Under the pieces are notes generated by a model that was not told the DNA's origin, did no database searches, and saw only the letters and a program-made list of their open reading frames with translations. This document shows positions 9,285 through 16,693 of a stretch of DNA of 64,000 bases, piece after piece. The stretch is from Ectopseudomonas guguanensis (lineage in GTDB: Bacteria; Pseudomonadota; Gammaproteobacteria; Pseudomonadales; Pseudomonadaceae), in assembly GCF_900104265.1 (NCBI RefSeq), contig NZ_FNJJ01000001.1:384557-448556 (forward strand), written 5' to 3'. How positions within the stretch are numbered: position 1 is the stretch's first letter; the number at the start of each line of letters is the position of its first letter. The position numbers and the translations under genes were made by a program.

Positions 9285-10418
9285 TCATGAGCTAGCCAGG
9301 CGCCAGAGCCGGGCGATATCCGTTGCACGCGCCTGCAGCTCACCCGCTGCGCCGGCCATTGCCTGCTCCAGCGACAGCGGCCCCGGCGCCAGGCTGAACG
9401 CAGCCTCGATACCCACCTCGTACAACGCCTGATAGTTGTCGCCCAGGCTACCGGACAGAGCGATAACCGGCACACCGGCCGCACGCGCCACGCGCGCCAC
9501 ACCGACCGGCGTCTTGCCGTGCAGGGTCTGGGCATCCATGCGCCCTTCCCCGGTGATCACCAGATCGGCATTCTCCACCGCCGCGGCGAGGCCGGACAGC
9601 TCGGCCACCAGCGCGATACCGGGACGGAAGCTCGCCTTGAGAAAGGCACGCGCCGCGAAGCCAAGCCCGCCGGCGGCGCCGACACCGGGAAACTCGGCAT
9701 GATCCTCGCCCAGCGTGGCGGCGGCGATGCGCGCGAAGCGGCCAAGCGCCTTGTCCAGCTCGGCGACCTGCTCAGGCGTCGCGCCCTTCTGCGGACCGAA
9801 CACGGCAGACGCGCCACGCGGCCCGCACAGGGGATTGTCGACGTCGGCGGCGACCTCGATCTGCACCTCGAGCAGGCGCGCGTCGAGGTCGCTCAGCACG
9901 AGCTGATCGAGTCCCGCCAGGGCCGCCCCGCCAGGTACCAGCTCCTGCCCCTGGGCGTCGAGAAAACGCACTCCCAGCGCCTGCAGCAGACCGGCCCCGG
10001 CATCGTTGGTGGCACTGCCGCCCAGGCCCAGAATGATGCGCCTGGCGCCGGCATCCAGCGCCTCGCGGATCAGCTCGCCAGAGCCGAAACTGCTGGCCAG
10101 GCGGGCATCACGCTGCTCGCGCGGCACCCAGTGCAAGCCGCTGGCCGCAGCCATCTCGATGACCGCCGTGCCCTGCCCCAGCCAGCCCCAGTGAGCCCTG
10201 ACCGGTGTGCCCATGGGGCCGCGCACCTCGCACTCACGGCGTTCGCCGCCAACGGCCGCCAGCAGCGCATCGACCGTGCCCTCACCGCCGTCGGCCATCG
10301 GCCGCAGCATACACTCGGCTTCGGGGAATACCTGCTGCCAGCCACGGGCGATGGCAGCGGCCACCTCGGGTGCGCTGAGGCTCTCCTTGAAGGAGTCGGG
10401 AGCGATGACGATTTTCAT
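9285..10418 (-). CDS. glxK: Glycerate kinase (GlxK/GarK family)
   Basis: Protein of 377 residues starting 'MKIVIAPDSFKESLSA', diagnostic of the glycerate kinase type-1 family. The glycine-rich motif 'GLGGSATNDAGAG' lies at residues 131-143, and 'ITGEGRMDAQTLHGKTP' is near the C-terminus. It phosphorylates D-glycerate to 2-phosphoglycerate, feeding glycerate or glyoxylate carbon into glycolysis. GAGG nine bases before the ATG supports the start. It follows a GntP-type permease by 55 bases, with a CdaR-type regulator upstream on the same strand, so a glycerate uptake and use cassette is likely. A glxK rather than garK label is a naming convention. Confidence 0.92.
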   Translation of the reverse strand: MKIVIAPDSFKESLSAPEVAAAIARGWQQVFPEAECMLRPMADGGEGTVDALLAAVGGERRECEVRGPMGTPVRAHWGWLGQGTAVIEMAAASGLHWVPREQRDARLASSFGSGELIREALDAGARRIILGLGGSATNDAGAGLLQALGVRFLDAQGQELVPGGAALAGLDQLVLSDLDARLLEVQIEVAADVDNPLCGPRGASAVFGPQKGATPEQVAELDKALGRFARIAAATLGEDHAEFPGVGAAGGLGFAARAFLKASFRPGIALVAELSGLAAAVENADLVITGEGRMDAQTLHGKTPVGVARVARAAGVPVIALSGSLGDNYQALYEVGIEAAFSLAPGPLSLEQAMAGAAGELQARATDIARLWRLASS

Positions 10419-10473
10419 GATGAAGCACCTCGAAAGGAGCGGGCGACCAGCGATCGCCCGCCGATAAAGCGGA

Positions 10474-11841
10474 TTACAGCAGAACCAGGCTGAGCAGCCA
10501 GACGGCCAGCATGCCGGACATGCCCTGAATCAGCGTGGCCATGGTCTGGGCGCGGTAGGCGGTGGCCACCTTCATGCGGCTGAACTGGGTCACCACCCAG
10601 AAGAAGCTGTCGTTGGCGTGGGATACGGTCATGGCGCCGGCGCCGATGGCCATCACGGTCAGCACCCGGCCCATCTCGCTGTCCAGGCCCAGGTTGGCCA
10701 GCAGCGGTGCGACCATGGCCGAGGTGGTGACCAGCGCGACGGTGGACGAGCCCTGCGCACTTTTCAGCGCAGCGGCCACCAGGAACGGCATGAACAGACC
10801 GATACCCAGTGCCGACAGCGTGTCGCCCAGGTAACCGGTCAGCGCCGTGGCCTTGAGGACGGCCCCGAAGGCGCCACCGGCACCGGTGATCAGCAGGATC
10901 GGCGCCGCCTCCTTCAGGCCATGGGCGACATGATCGTGGAACTGCTGACGCTTGCCCTCGCCCCTGAGCAGCGCGCAGGCCAGCACCAGGCCGACCAGCA
11001 GCGCGGCAACCGGCTGGCCGAGGAAGCTCAGTACATCGAACAGCGCGCCTTCGCCGAACGGCTTGCTGGGGAAGGCGGCGACCGAGCCGAGGCAGATCAG
11101 CGCGATGGGCACGAAGATCGGCGAGAACGCCTGCCAGGCGCTGGGCAGCTTGCCGTAGCGGGCACGCAGCGCGTCGAAATCGACGTTGTCGGCGAGCAGC
11201 TCGCTCGGTGCCTCTTCCAGCAGCGCCTGGTCGTTCTGCTTGAGGAAGCGATTGGCCCACAGCATACCGGCCACCGCGGTGACCGCAGCGACCAGCAGGC
11301 CGACCAGAATCACCAGGCCCAGGGAGGTCTCCAGGCCCAGGTTGCCGGCTGCGGCGATCGGGCCGGGGGTTGGCGGCACGAAGGTGTGAGTGGCATACAG
11401 GCCGGTGGCCAGGGCCACGCTCATGGCCACGACCGAGACCTTCATGCGTGCGGCCAGGGCATTCTTCAGCGAATTGAGAATGACGTAGCCGGAGTCGCAG
11501 AACACCGGAATCGACACCAGATAGCCGATGATCGACAGGGTCAGCGTCGGGAAGCGCTGGCCGAGCAGACGAATCACCGTCTCGGCCATGGTGATGGCGG
11601 CGCCGCTGCGCTCGAGGATGACGCCGATGATGGTGCCGAGCACGATGACAATACCGATGTAGCCGAGAATGCCGCCGAAGCCGGCGGTCATGGTCTTGAT
11701 GATTTCGCCGCTGGGCAGCTGATAGGCGAAGCCGGCGATCAGTGCAGCGGCCAGCAGTGCCAGAAAGGGGTGCAGTTTCAAACGGGTGGTGGACAGCACG
11801 ATGAACGCGATCAGTGCCACAAGTATCAGGACCAGGCCCAT
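10474..11841 (-). CDS. GntP family gluconate/glycerate-type permease
   Basis: Protein of 455 residues, hydrophobic throughout with about 12 helices. It carries GntP family features: 'VLGTIIGVILERSGAA', 'IPVFCDSGYVILNSL', 'HTFVPPTPGPIAAA' and 'HANDSFFWVVTQFS'. The family imports gluconate and related hydroxy-acids with protons. Lying next to glycerate kinase and a sugar-diacid regulator, its substrate is more likely glycerate or a related sugar acid, which is inference. The start at 11841 has GAGGAG 8 bases upstream. The much longer open frame upstream is read-through of non-coding DNA. Confidence 0.92.
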   Translation of the reverse strand: MGLVLILVALIAFIVLSTTRLKLHPFLALLAAALIAGFAYQLPSGEIIKTMTAGFGGILGYIGIVIVLGTIIGVILERSGAAITMAETVIRLLGQRFPTLTLSIIGYLVSIPVFCDSGYVILNSLKNALAARMKVSVVAMSVALATGLYATHTFVPPTPGPIAAAGNLGLETSLGLVILVGLLVAAVTAVAGMLWANRFLKQNDQALLEEAPSELLADNVDFDALRARYGKLPSAWQAFSPIFVPIALICLGSVAAFPSKPFGEGALFDVLSFLGQPVAALLVGLVLACALLRGEGKRQQFHDHVAHGLKEAAPILLITGAGGAFGAVLKATALTGYLGDTLSALGIGLFMPFLVAAALKSAQGSSTVALVTTSAMVAPLLANLGLDSEMGRVLTVMAIGAGAMTVSHANDSFFWVVTQFSRMKVATAYRAQTMATLIQGMSGMLAVWLLSLVLL

Positions 11842-12038
11842 GACCAGTCTCCTCATTGTTGTTATGGCGGGCGCGTGGCCCGAAATGGAAATGCCGACAG
11901 GCGCTTCCATTGTCGCCCAGCCTACCCGGCCCTCGCCCTGTGCGCCGGCACCAGAACGAACGCACCTGCGCCGTCGTCGACTGTGCAAGCGCACAACCCC
12001 ATCCGCCAGGTCAGGCGGCAGCTTTCGCGTTAGCGCAC

Positions 12039-13157
12039 TCAGCCGAGCGGCATATCGGACTCGAGCAAACCCAGCCCGAGGGATAACTGCAGGCGTTGGT
12101 CCAGCCGGTTGAGATCCAGGCCACTGAGCTCGGCGATGCGCTCCAGGCGATAGCGCAGGGTGTTGCGGTGAATGCCCAGCGCCTGGGCACAGGCCTGCAC
12201 CTGACCGTCGTACGCGCACCAGGCTTCCAGCGTCGTCCGCAGCGTGCCTTGCGAGTCCTGCGCCAGTACCCGGCGCAGCGGGGCCAGCCAACCCTGCAGC
12301 AGCCAGCTGTGGCGCTGGGCATAGAGCAGCGTCGGCAGACGCAATTCGTCCAGACGCAACAGGCGACGCTCGGGGAAACGCGCCTGGCCGTAGGCCTGCA
12401 GGTCACGCAGCACCAGGCTGGCCTGGCGCAGCTCGGCCAGGTCATGCAGCGGATCGCTGAGCGCCAGCGAGCGTACGCCCCACTCACGCTCATCGGCCTG
12501 CTGCAGCCAGGCTGCATCATCGCGTGTAGCGCTATACGGCCTGCACCAGAGCAACTCATGACGCCCAAGCGGCGCGACCAGGTGCTCGCTCTTGCCGCCC
12601 AGAGAGGCCAGCAGGCGCGCCTGGCGCGGCAGCGGATCGCCCTCGGCATCGAGTTGCAGCAGGCACATCTGCCGCGGCCAGGTCAGTTGCAGCCCGAGAC
12701 GCTCGGCATCGTTCTCGAAGCTGGACAGGCGCAGCTGCGGGTCGAGCAACTGGCGCAGCCAGGCCTCCTGCTGATGCCGCTGCCAATGCCGCTCGGCCTG
12801 CAGCACGCGGTGTTCGACCAGCATTTCCGCAGCCATGCGCACCAGTTCGGCGTAGGGCCGCACGGTCTCGGGATCGCCGGTGATGCCGAGCACGCCGATC
12901 AGGCGCTCGGCATGCAGCAGCGGCAGGTTGACCCCCGGCTTGACCCCGCGCAGACAGGCCGCCGCCTGCGCATCGATCTCCACCACACGACGATTGGCCA
13001 GCACCAGCTGCGCGCCCTCGTGGCGAGTGTGCAGGCGGCTGGGGTCGCCGCTGCCGATGATCATGCCCTGCGCATCCATGACGTTGATGTTATGCGGCAG
13101 GATGGCCATGGCGCGGTCGACGATATGCTGCGCCAGGGTGGAGTCGAGTTCGAGCAT
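12039..13157 (-). CDS. cdaR: CdaR/SdaR-type sugar-diacid regulator (PucR-like HTH)
   Basis: Protein of 372 residues. The N-terminal diacid-recognition domain ('LDSTLAQHIVDRAMAILPHNINVMD...GVNLPL' and 'LIGVLGITGDPE') and the C-terminal PucR-type helix-turn-helix ('LGIHRNTLRYRLERIAELSG', about residues 330-350) match CdaR. In enterobacteria CdaR activates glucarate, galactarate and glycerate genes in response to D-glycerate. Here it sits beside glycerate kinase and a permease, so it probably controls them. The start is uncertain: 13157 (MLELD) aligns with the family, but an upstream ATG at 13187 would read through a terminator-like hairpin. Confidence 0.9.
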   Translation of the reverse strand: MLELDSTLAQHIVDRAMAILPHNINVMDAQGMIIGSGDPSRLHTRHEGAQLVLANRRVVEIDAQAAACLRGVKPGVNLPLLHAERLIGVLGITGDPETVRPYAELVRMAAEMLVEHRVLQAERHWQRHQQEAWLRQLLDPQLRLSSFENDAERLGLQLTWPRQMCLLQLDAEGDPLPRQARLLASLGGKSEHLVAPLGRHELLWCRPYSATRDDAAWLQQADEREWGVRSLALSDPLHDLAELRQASLVLRDLQAYGQARFPERRLLRLDELRLPTLLYAQRHSWLLQGWLAPLRRVLAQDSQGTLRTTLEAWCAYDGQVQACAQALGIHRNTLRYRLERIAELSGLDLNRLDQRLQLSLGLGLLESDMPLG

Positions 13158-13158
13158 G

Positions 13159-13184
13159 AAAAACGGCCTCGCGAGTGAGGCCGT
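13159..13184 (-). terminator. Terminator-like hairpin abutting the cdaR start
   Basis: On the minus strand, stem ACGGCCTC/GAGGCCGT (arms 13177-13184 and 13163-13170) with a 6-base loop is followed by five T, and the cdaR ATG comes two bases later. It probably terminates the upstream proQ-like gene. The GAGG inside the downstream arm is also the only good Shine-Dalgarno for cdaR. Confidence 0.7.
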
Positions 13185-13227
13185 CATTGTAGGCGTGTCA
13201 GCGGCGCCTCGCGCCGACGAAACGGAA

Positions 13228-13746
13228 TTACTCCGCAGCAGAGGCTGCAGCGCTCTCCACAGGCTTGTCCTCTGCTGGCGCCTTCGCCTTGGCCTGATTG
13301 CGTCGGGCTTCCATGCGATGCCGCCTGGCCTGTTGACGAGCATGCGAGGCCTGCGCTGCCGTCACCACACCAACGGGCTGGCCTTGCAGATCCAGGCGCG
13401 GCGCGTTCTCGGTCATGGCCGACCAGTAGCGCCCGCCCCGGCACCAGGCGGCAATGCCCAGCTTCAGCTGATCGAGGCTGATGCCGAGCAACGCCAGATG
13501 CTGCTCGGCGTCCTTGAGAATGCCCTCTTTCAGCGGCACCTTGGGCGCCGGGTTGACCGGAAACGCCAGCGGGAAGTGCTTCTGCAAGCGCCAGATCGCC
13601 TCGACGGCCGGGTCCTGCTCACGCGCCTTGGCCTTGGGCGGTTGCTTGCGCTTTTGCGGCTTGGCGCTCTCGGTCTTTACCTGCTGTACCTGCTGTTTCT
13701 CGGCGCGCAGGCGGTCACGTAGCTCGGCTAATTGTTCAAAACCCAT
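13228..13746 (-). CDS. ProQ/FinO family RNA-binding protein
   Basis: Protein of 172 residues, strongly basic. A lysine-rich N-terminal tail (about 1-45) precedes a ProQ/FINO domain with 'AVEAIWRLQKHFPLAFP', 'PLKEGILKDAEQHL' and 'AWCRGGRYWSAM', followed by an arginine- and alanine-rich C-terminal tail. Family members are RNA chaperones that bind structured sRNAs and mRNA 3' ends. The domain order (short basic tail, FINO, short tail) resembles the minimal ProQ proteins of Pseudomonas. It appears monocistronic, ending at the terminator at 13159-13184. Confidence 0.88.
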   Translation of the reverse strand: MGFEQLAELRDRLRAEKQQVQQVKTESAKPQKRKQPPKAKAREQDPAVEAIWRLQKHFPLAFPVNPAPKVPLKEGILKDAEQHLALLGISLDQLKLGIAAWCRGGRYWSAMTENAPRLDLQGQPVGVVTAAQASHARQQARRHRMEARRNQAKAKAPAEDKPVESAAASAAE

Positions 13747-13892
13747 CGTTCGGTTCGCAGCATCCTGGTTGGTTCGTGGCGCAAGGGTATCGTATGTGCC
13801 CTTTTCGCACAGCCTTATTGGCTGCCGATGTGCTCAGTGGTCGTGATCGGGCAGACGCTTTCGCCAGATGCCTGAACTCAAGCGGCCACCTG

Positions 13893-14540
13893 TCAAGGCG
13901 CCAACCGCTCACGAATCCAGGCTTCGCCCTGCAGGCGATAGTTGAGGCGGTCATGCAGACGGCTTGGCCTGCCCTGCCAGAACTCGATGCGCTCGGGCAG
14001 CAGGCGATAGCCGCCCCAGTGCGGCGGGCAATGCGGTGCCTGATTGAGGAAGCGTTTTTCGGTTTCCGCCAGCAGGTTCTCCAGCTCGGCACGGTCGCGG
14101 ATAACCCTGCTTTGCGGCGAGGCCCAGGCACCGATGCGGCTGCCCAGGGGGCGCACCTGGAAGTAGGCGTCGGATTCGGCCGGGGTGACCTGCTCGACGC
14201 GCCCCTCGATACGCACCTGGCGCTCCAGGCTCGGCCAGAAGAAGGTCATGGCGGCGAAGGGACGGGCCGCCAGTTGGCGACCCTTGGCACTGTCGTAGTT
14301 GCTGAAGAAGGTGAAGCCACGTTCGTCGAGGCCCTTGAGCAGCAGCACACGGCAGTGGGGGCGGCCCTGTTCGTCGACGGTGGCCAGGGTCATGGCGTTG
14401 GGCTCGACCGGCAGTTGCTCGGTCTTGACCGCGTCATCGAACCACTGACGAAACAGGGCAAGGGGTTCCAGCGGGGCCTGGGCTTCGCTCAGACCGTCGC
14501 GGGTATAGTCGCGGCGCATATCGGCCAAAGTCTGGGTCAT
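13893..14540 (-). CDS. pdxH: Pyridoxamine 5'-phosphate oxidase
   Basis: Protein of 215 residues, the usual PdxH length. It contains '[23 protein letters not shown]', '[15 protein letters not shown]', '[12 protein letters not shown]' and the C-terminal 'LHDRLNYR...WIRERLAP' that contacts FMN and substrate. It makes pyridoxal 5'-phosphate from the pyridoxine or pyridoxamine phosphates with O2 and FMN. GAGGA ahead of the ATG supports the start. It lies 33 bases upstream of an OmpA-like lipoprotein gene ending in the same direction, with no obvious functional link. Confidence 0.97.
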   Translation of the reverse strand: MTQTLADMRRDYTRDGLSEAQAPLEPLALFRQWFDDAVKTEQLPVEPNAMTLATVDEQGRPHCRVLLLKGLDERGFTFFSNYDSAKGRQLAARPFAAMTFFWPSLERQVRIEGRVEQVTPAESDAYFQVRPLGSRIGAWASPQSRVIRDRAELENLLAETEKRFLNQAPHCPPHWGGYRLLPERIEFWQGRPSRLHDRLNYRLQGEAWIRERLAP

Positions 14541-14573
14541 GGCAGTTCCTCACAGAGGGAAATGCCGCCAAGC

Positions 14574-15227
14574 TTACTCCGACTTGCTGACTTTTCCTTG
14601 ATCTGCGGCAGCTACCTTGGGCGCATCCTTGAGTTCCGGCTGGGCCGGCTGGCTGTACTTGGCGATCAGGCCCTGCATGGTTTCGCGCGAGGTCAGGAGG
14701 ATTTCCACACGGCGGTTCAGTGCACGCCCGGCAGCGCTGTCGTTGGCGGCGCGCGGCATGTCGGAGCCCAGGCCCATGACCTGCAGGCGGTTCTGCTTGA
14801 GGCCACTGAGACGGAAGATGGAGGTCACGGCACGCGCGCGCTCCTGGCTGAGTTCGCGGTTCTTGGTGTCGTCGCCGCTGCTGTCGGCATGGCCGAGGAC
14901 TACCACGGCGATGTCTTCGTCGGTTTCAAGCAGCTTGGCTACGCGGGTGATCGGGCCCAGGCTGGCGGGCAGGAGCATGTGCGGGCGGTCCGGGTTGAAG
15001 GAGCCCTGCACCGGTGCTGTCACCACCAGCAGATTTTCCCGGCGCTCGAACTCGAACTGGCTGCCCTTGACCGCTTCACGCAACTTAGGCTCGTACTCGT
15101 CGAGCCAGGCGCGGGTCACCTGCGGTGCAGGCATCGCTGCCGGCTTGGCAACTTCCTTCTTCTCCGGGCCGGCGCAGCCGGCGATCAGCAGGCAGCAGGT
15201 AAAGGCAAAAATCTTGTTGGCACGCAT
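14574..15227 (-). CDS. OmpA-family peptidoglycan-associated lipoprotein
   Basis: Protein of 217 residues. The signal peptide ends in lipobox IAGC (Cys18). A linker precedes an OmpA C-terminal peptidoglycan-binding domain (about 95-195) with 'VVLGHADSSGDDTKNRELSQERARAV' and 'AAGRALNRRVEIL', the Asp and Arg that hold diaminopimelate being present. It is likely an outer-membrane lipoprotein that tethers the envelope to the wall. The start at 15227 is chosen for the signal peptide, with GGGGG just upstream. Confidence 0.9.
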   Translation of the reverse strand: MRANKIFAFTCCLLIAGCAGPEKKEVAKPAAMPAPQVTRAWLDEYEPKLREAVKGSQFEFERRENLLVVTAPVQGSFNPDRPHMLLPASLGPITRVAKLLETDEDIAVVVLGHADSSGDDTKNRELSQERARAVTSIFRLSGLKQNRLQVMGLGSDMPRAANDSAAGRALNRRVEILLTSRETMQGLIAKYSQPAQPELKDAPKVAAADQGKVSKSE

Positions 15228-15308
15228 GTAGCCCCCGAGGTCAAACAGATCTAATGGTCGATTCGTTATGGTTGGTACTGAACGATTGGCGAAGTTTAGC
15301 CGTTTCAA

Positions 15309-16454
15309 TCAGATACAGTCCGCAATCTGGCGTGCAAGTTTCTGCGCTCGCGGGTCCATCAAGACGAACGGTCCTAGATTGTTGATCACGAAGCCGAATG
15401 CCAGGTCCCGTTCCGGGTCGGCGAAGCCGCTGGAACCACCGGCACCGGGATGACCGAAGGCTTTAGCCCCCATACCGTAGGTGGCGTTGGCCACATCGGC
15501 CTGATCGAGCATGCAGCCGAGGCCGAAACGGGTGCGGGTCAGCAGGGTCTTGTCGTCTCCGACGCTGTGCTCACGGGTCATCTCGCCCAGCAGCTCGGCG
15601 TCGAGCAGGCTGCCGTCGAGCAGACCGGCATAGAAGCCCGCCAGGCTGCGCGCGTTGCCATGACCGTTGGCGGCCGGTTGCTGCATGCGCCGCCACTCCG
15701 GCTTGTTGGTACTGGTCATGATCGATGGCGGGTTGGTGAACGAGCGCGTGCTCATGGCGCTGGCGTCGCTCATCATCACCTTGAGCAGGCGCTGCGCAGC
15801 GGCATCGCCGAGATTGCCCTTGCCGCGGGCGATATGGGCGACGCGGTCGAATTCGCTGTCGGCCAGGCCGACATGAAAATCCAGCCCCAAGGGTTTGGCG
15901 ATGCGCGCAGCAATGCTGTCGCCCGGGCCGCGGCCTTCGACCCGGCGAATCAGCTCGCCGATCAGCCAGCCATAGGTAATGGGGGCGTAACCATGGCCAT
16001 CGCCCAGTGGCCACCAGGGCGCTTCAGCGGCCAGCGCATCGGTCATGGTCTGCCAGTCGTACAGCGCCTCGGCGGGCAGCTGCTGACGCAGCGCCGGCAA
16101 GCCTGCCTGATGGCAGAGCAGGTGGCGCACGCTGATGCGCTCCTTGCCGGCAGCGGCGAATTCGGGCCAGTAACGTGCCACCGGGGCGTCCAGATCGAGC
16201 TTGCCCTCGCCTACCAGTTGCAAGGCCACCACCGCCGCGAAGGGTTTTGTGCAGGAGAACAGATTGGCGATGGTATCGCTGTGCCAGGGCTGCTGGCCGT
16301 CCTTGTCCATGACCCCGGCCCACAGATCGATCACGGTTTCACCGCCAACCTTCACGCACAGGGCCGCGCCCCGCTCCTGCGCATCGTCGAACAGTGCGGC
16401 GAACGCGTCTCTCACCGCCTCGAAGCGCAAGTCGAAATAGCCCTGAATCTGCAC
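15309..16454 (-). CDS. Serine hydrolase of the beta-lactamase/EstB esterase family
   Basis: Protein of 381 residues. The nucleophile motif S-C-T-K (Ser67, Lys70) and a 'TYGW' tyrosine (Tyr161) replacing the classical YxN fit class-C-like EstB esterases. A late 'GHPGAGGSSGFADP' motif is also typical. Likely a cytosolic esterase or hydrolase acting on small esters; no signal peptide is seen. A GTG start at 16454 is chosen because GGGAG lies 6 bases upstream and the family begins 'MQIQGYFDLRFEAV'; the ATG upstream lacks such a signal. Confidence 0.88.
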   Translation of the reverse strand: MQIQGYFDLRFEAVRDAFAALFDDAQERGAALCVKVGGETVIDLWAGVMDKDGQQPWHSDTIANLFSCTKPFAAVVALQLVGEGKLDLDAPVARYWPEFAAAGKERISVRHLLCHQAGLPALRQQLPAEALYDWQTMTDALAAEAPWWPLGDGHGYAPITYGWLIGELIRRVEGRGPGDSIAARIAKPLGLDFHVGLADSEFDRVAHIARGKGNLGDAAAQRLLKVMMSDASAMSTRSFTNPPSIMTSTNKPEWRRMQQPAANGHGNARSLAGFYAGLLDGSLLDAELLGEMTREHSVGDDKTLLTRTRFGLGCMLDQADVANATYGMGAKAFGHPGAGGSSGFADPERDLAFGFVINNLGPFVLMDPRAQKLARQIADCI

Positions 16455-16693
16455 GCTGTTCTCCCGTTTCGCTGCTTGGCCAAATGTCGCCGATGATGGC
16501 AGCCGCCTATCATGCAATGTTCTGAAACTTCATAAAATAGCGATCTTCGATTGGTTTTTCCTATTCTGAAAAAAGCGCGGCCTGATATGACCGATACGCC
16601 CTGAAACCCGTTTCAGACCGGAAAACGCCGGCCACAGGCAGGTGCGTGATCGTCAGGCGGCCCTGGATTCGACGCTCGGCATAGGAGAAACGA
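16455..16693. other. Gene-free region upstream of Mrp operon 2
   Basis: About 240 bases separate the divergent esterase and the second mrp operon. The middle (16515-16575) is AT-rich and is the likely site of divergent promoters. A small inverted repeat CTGAAA-CCCG-TTTCAG lies at about 16602-16617 in the presumed mrp leader. No gene or RNA was recognised. Confidence 0.35.

Noticed and set aside
11982..11995. TGTGC-AAGC-GCACA as a CdaR operator feature
   Set aside because: The arms are only 5 bp, no second copy is seen, and no CdaR consensus can be applied from sequence alone. Mentioned only in the finding on the cassette.
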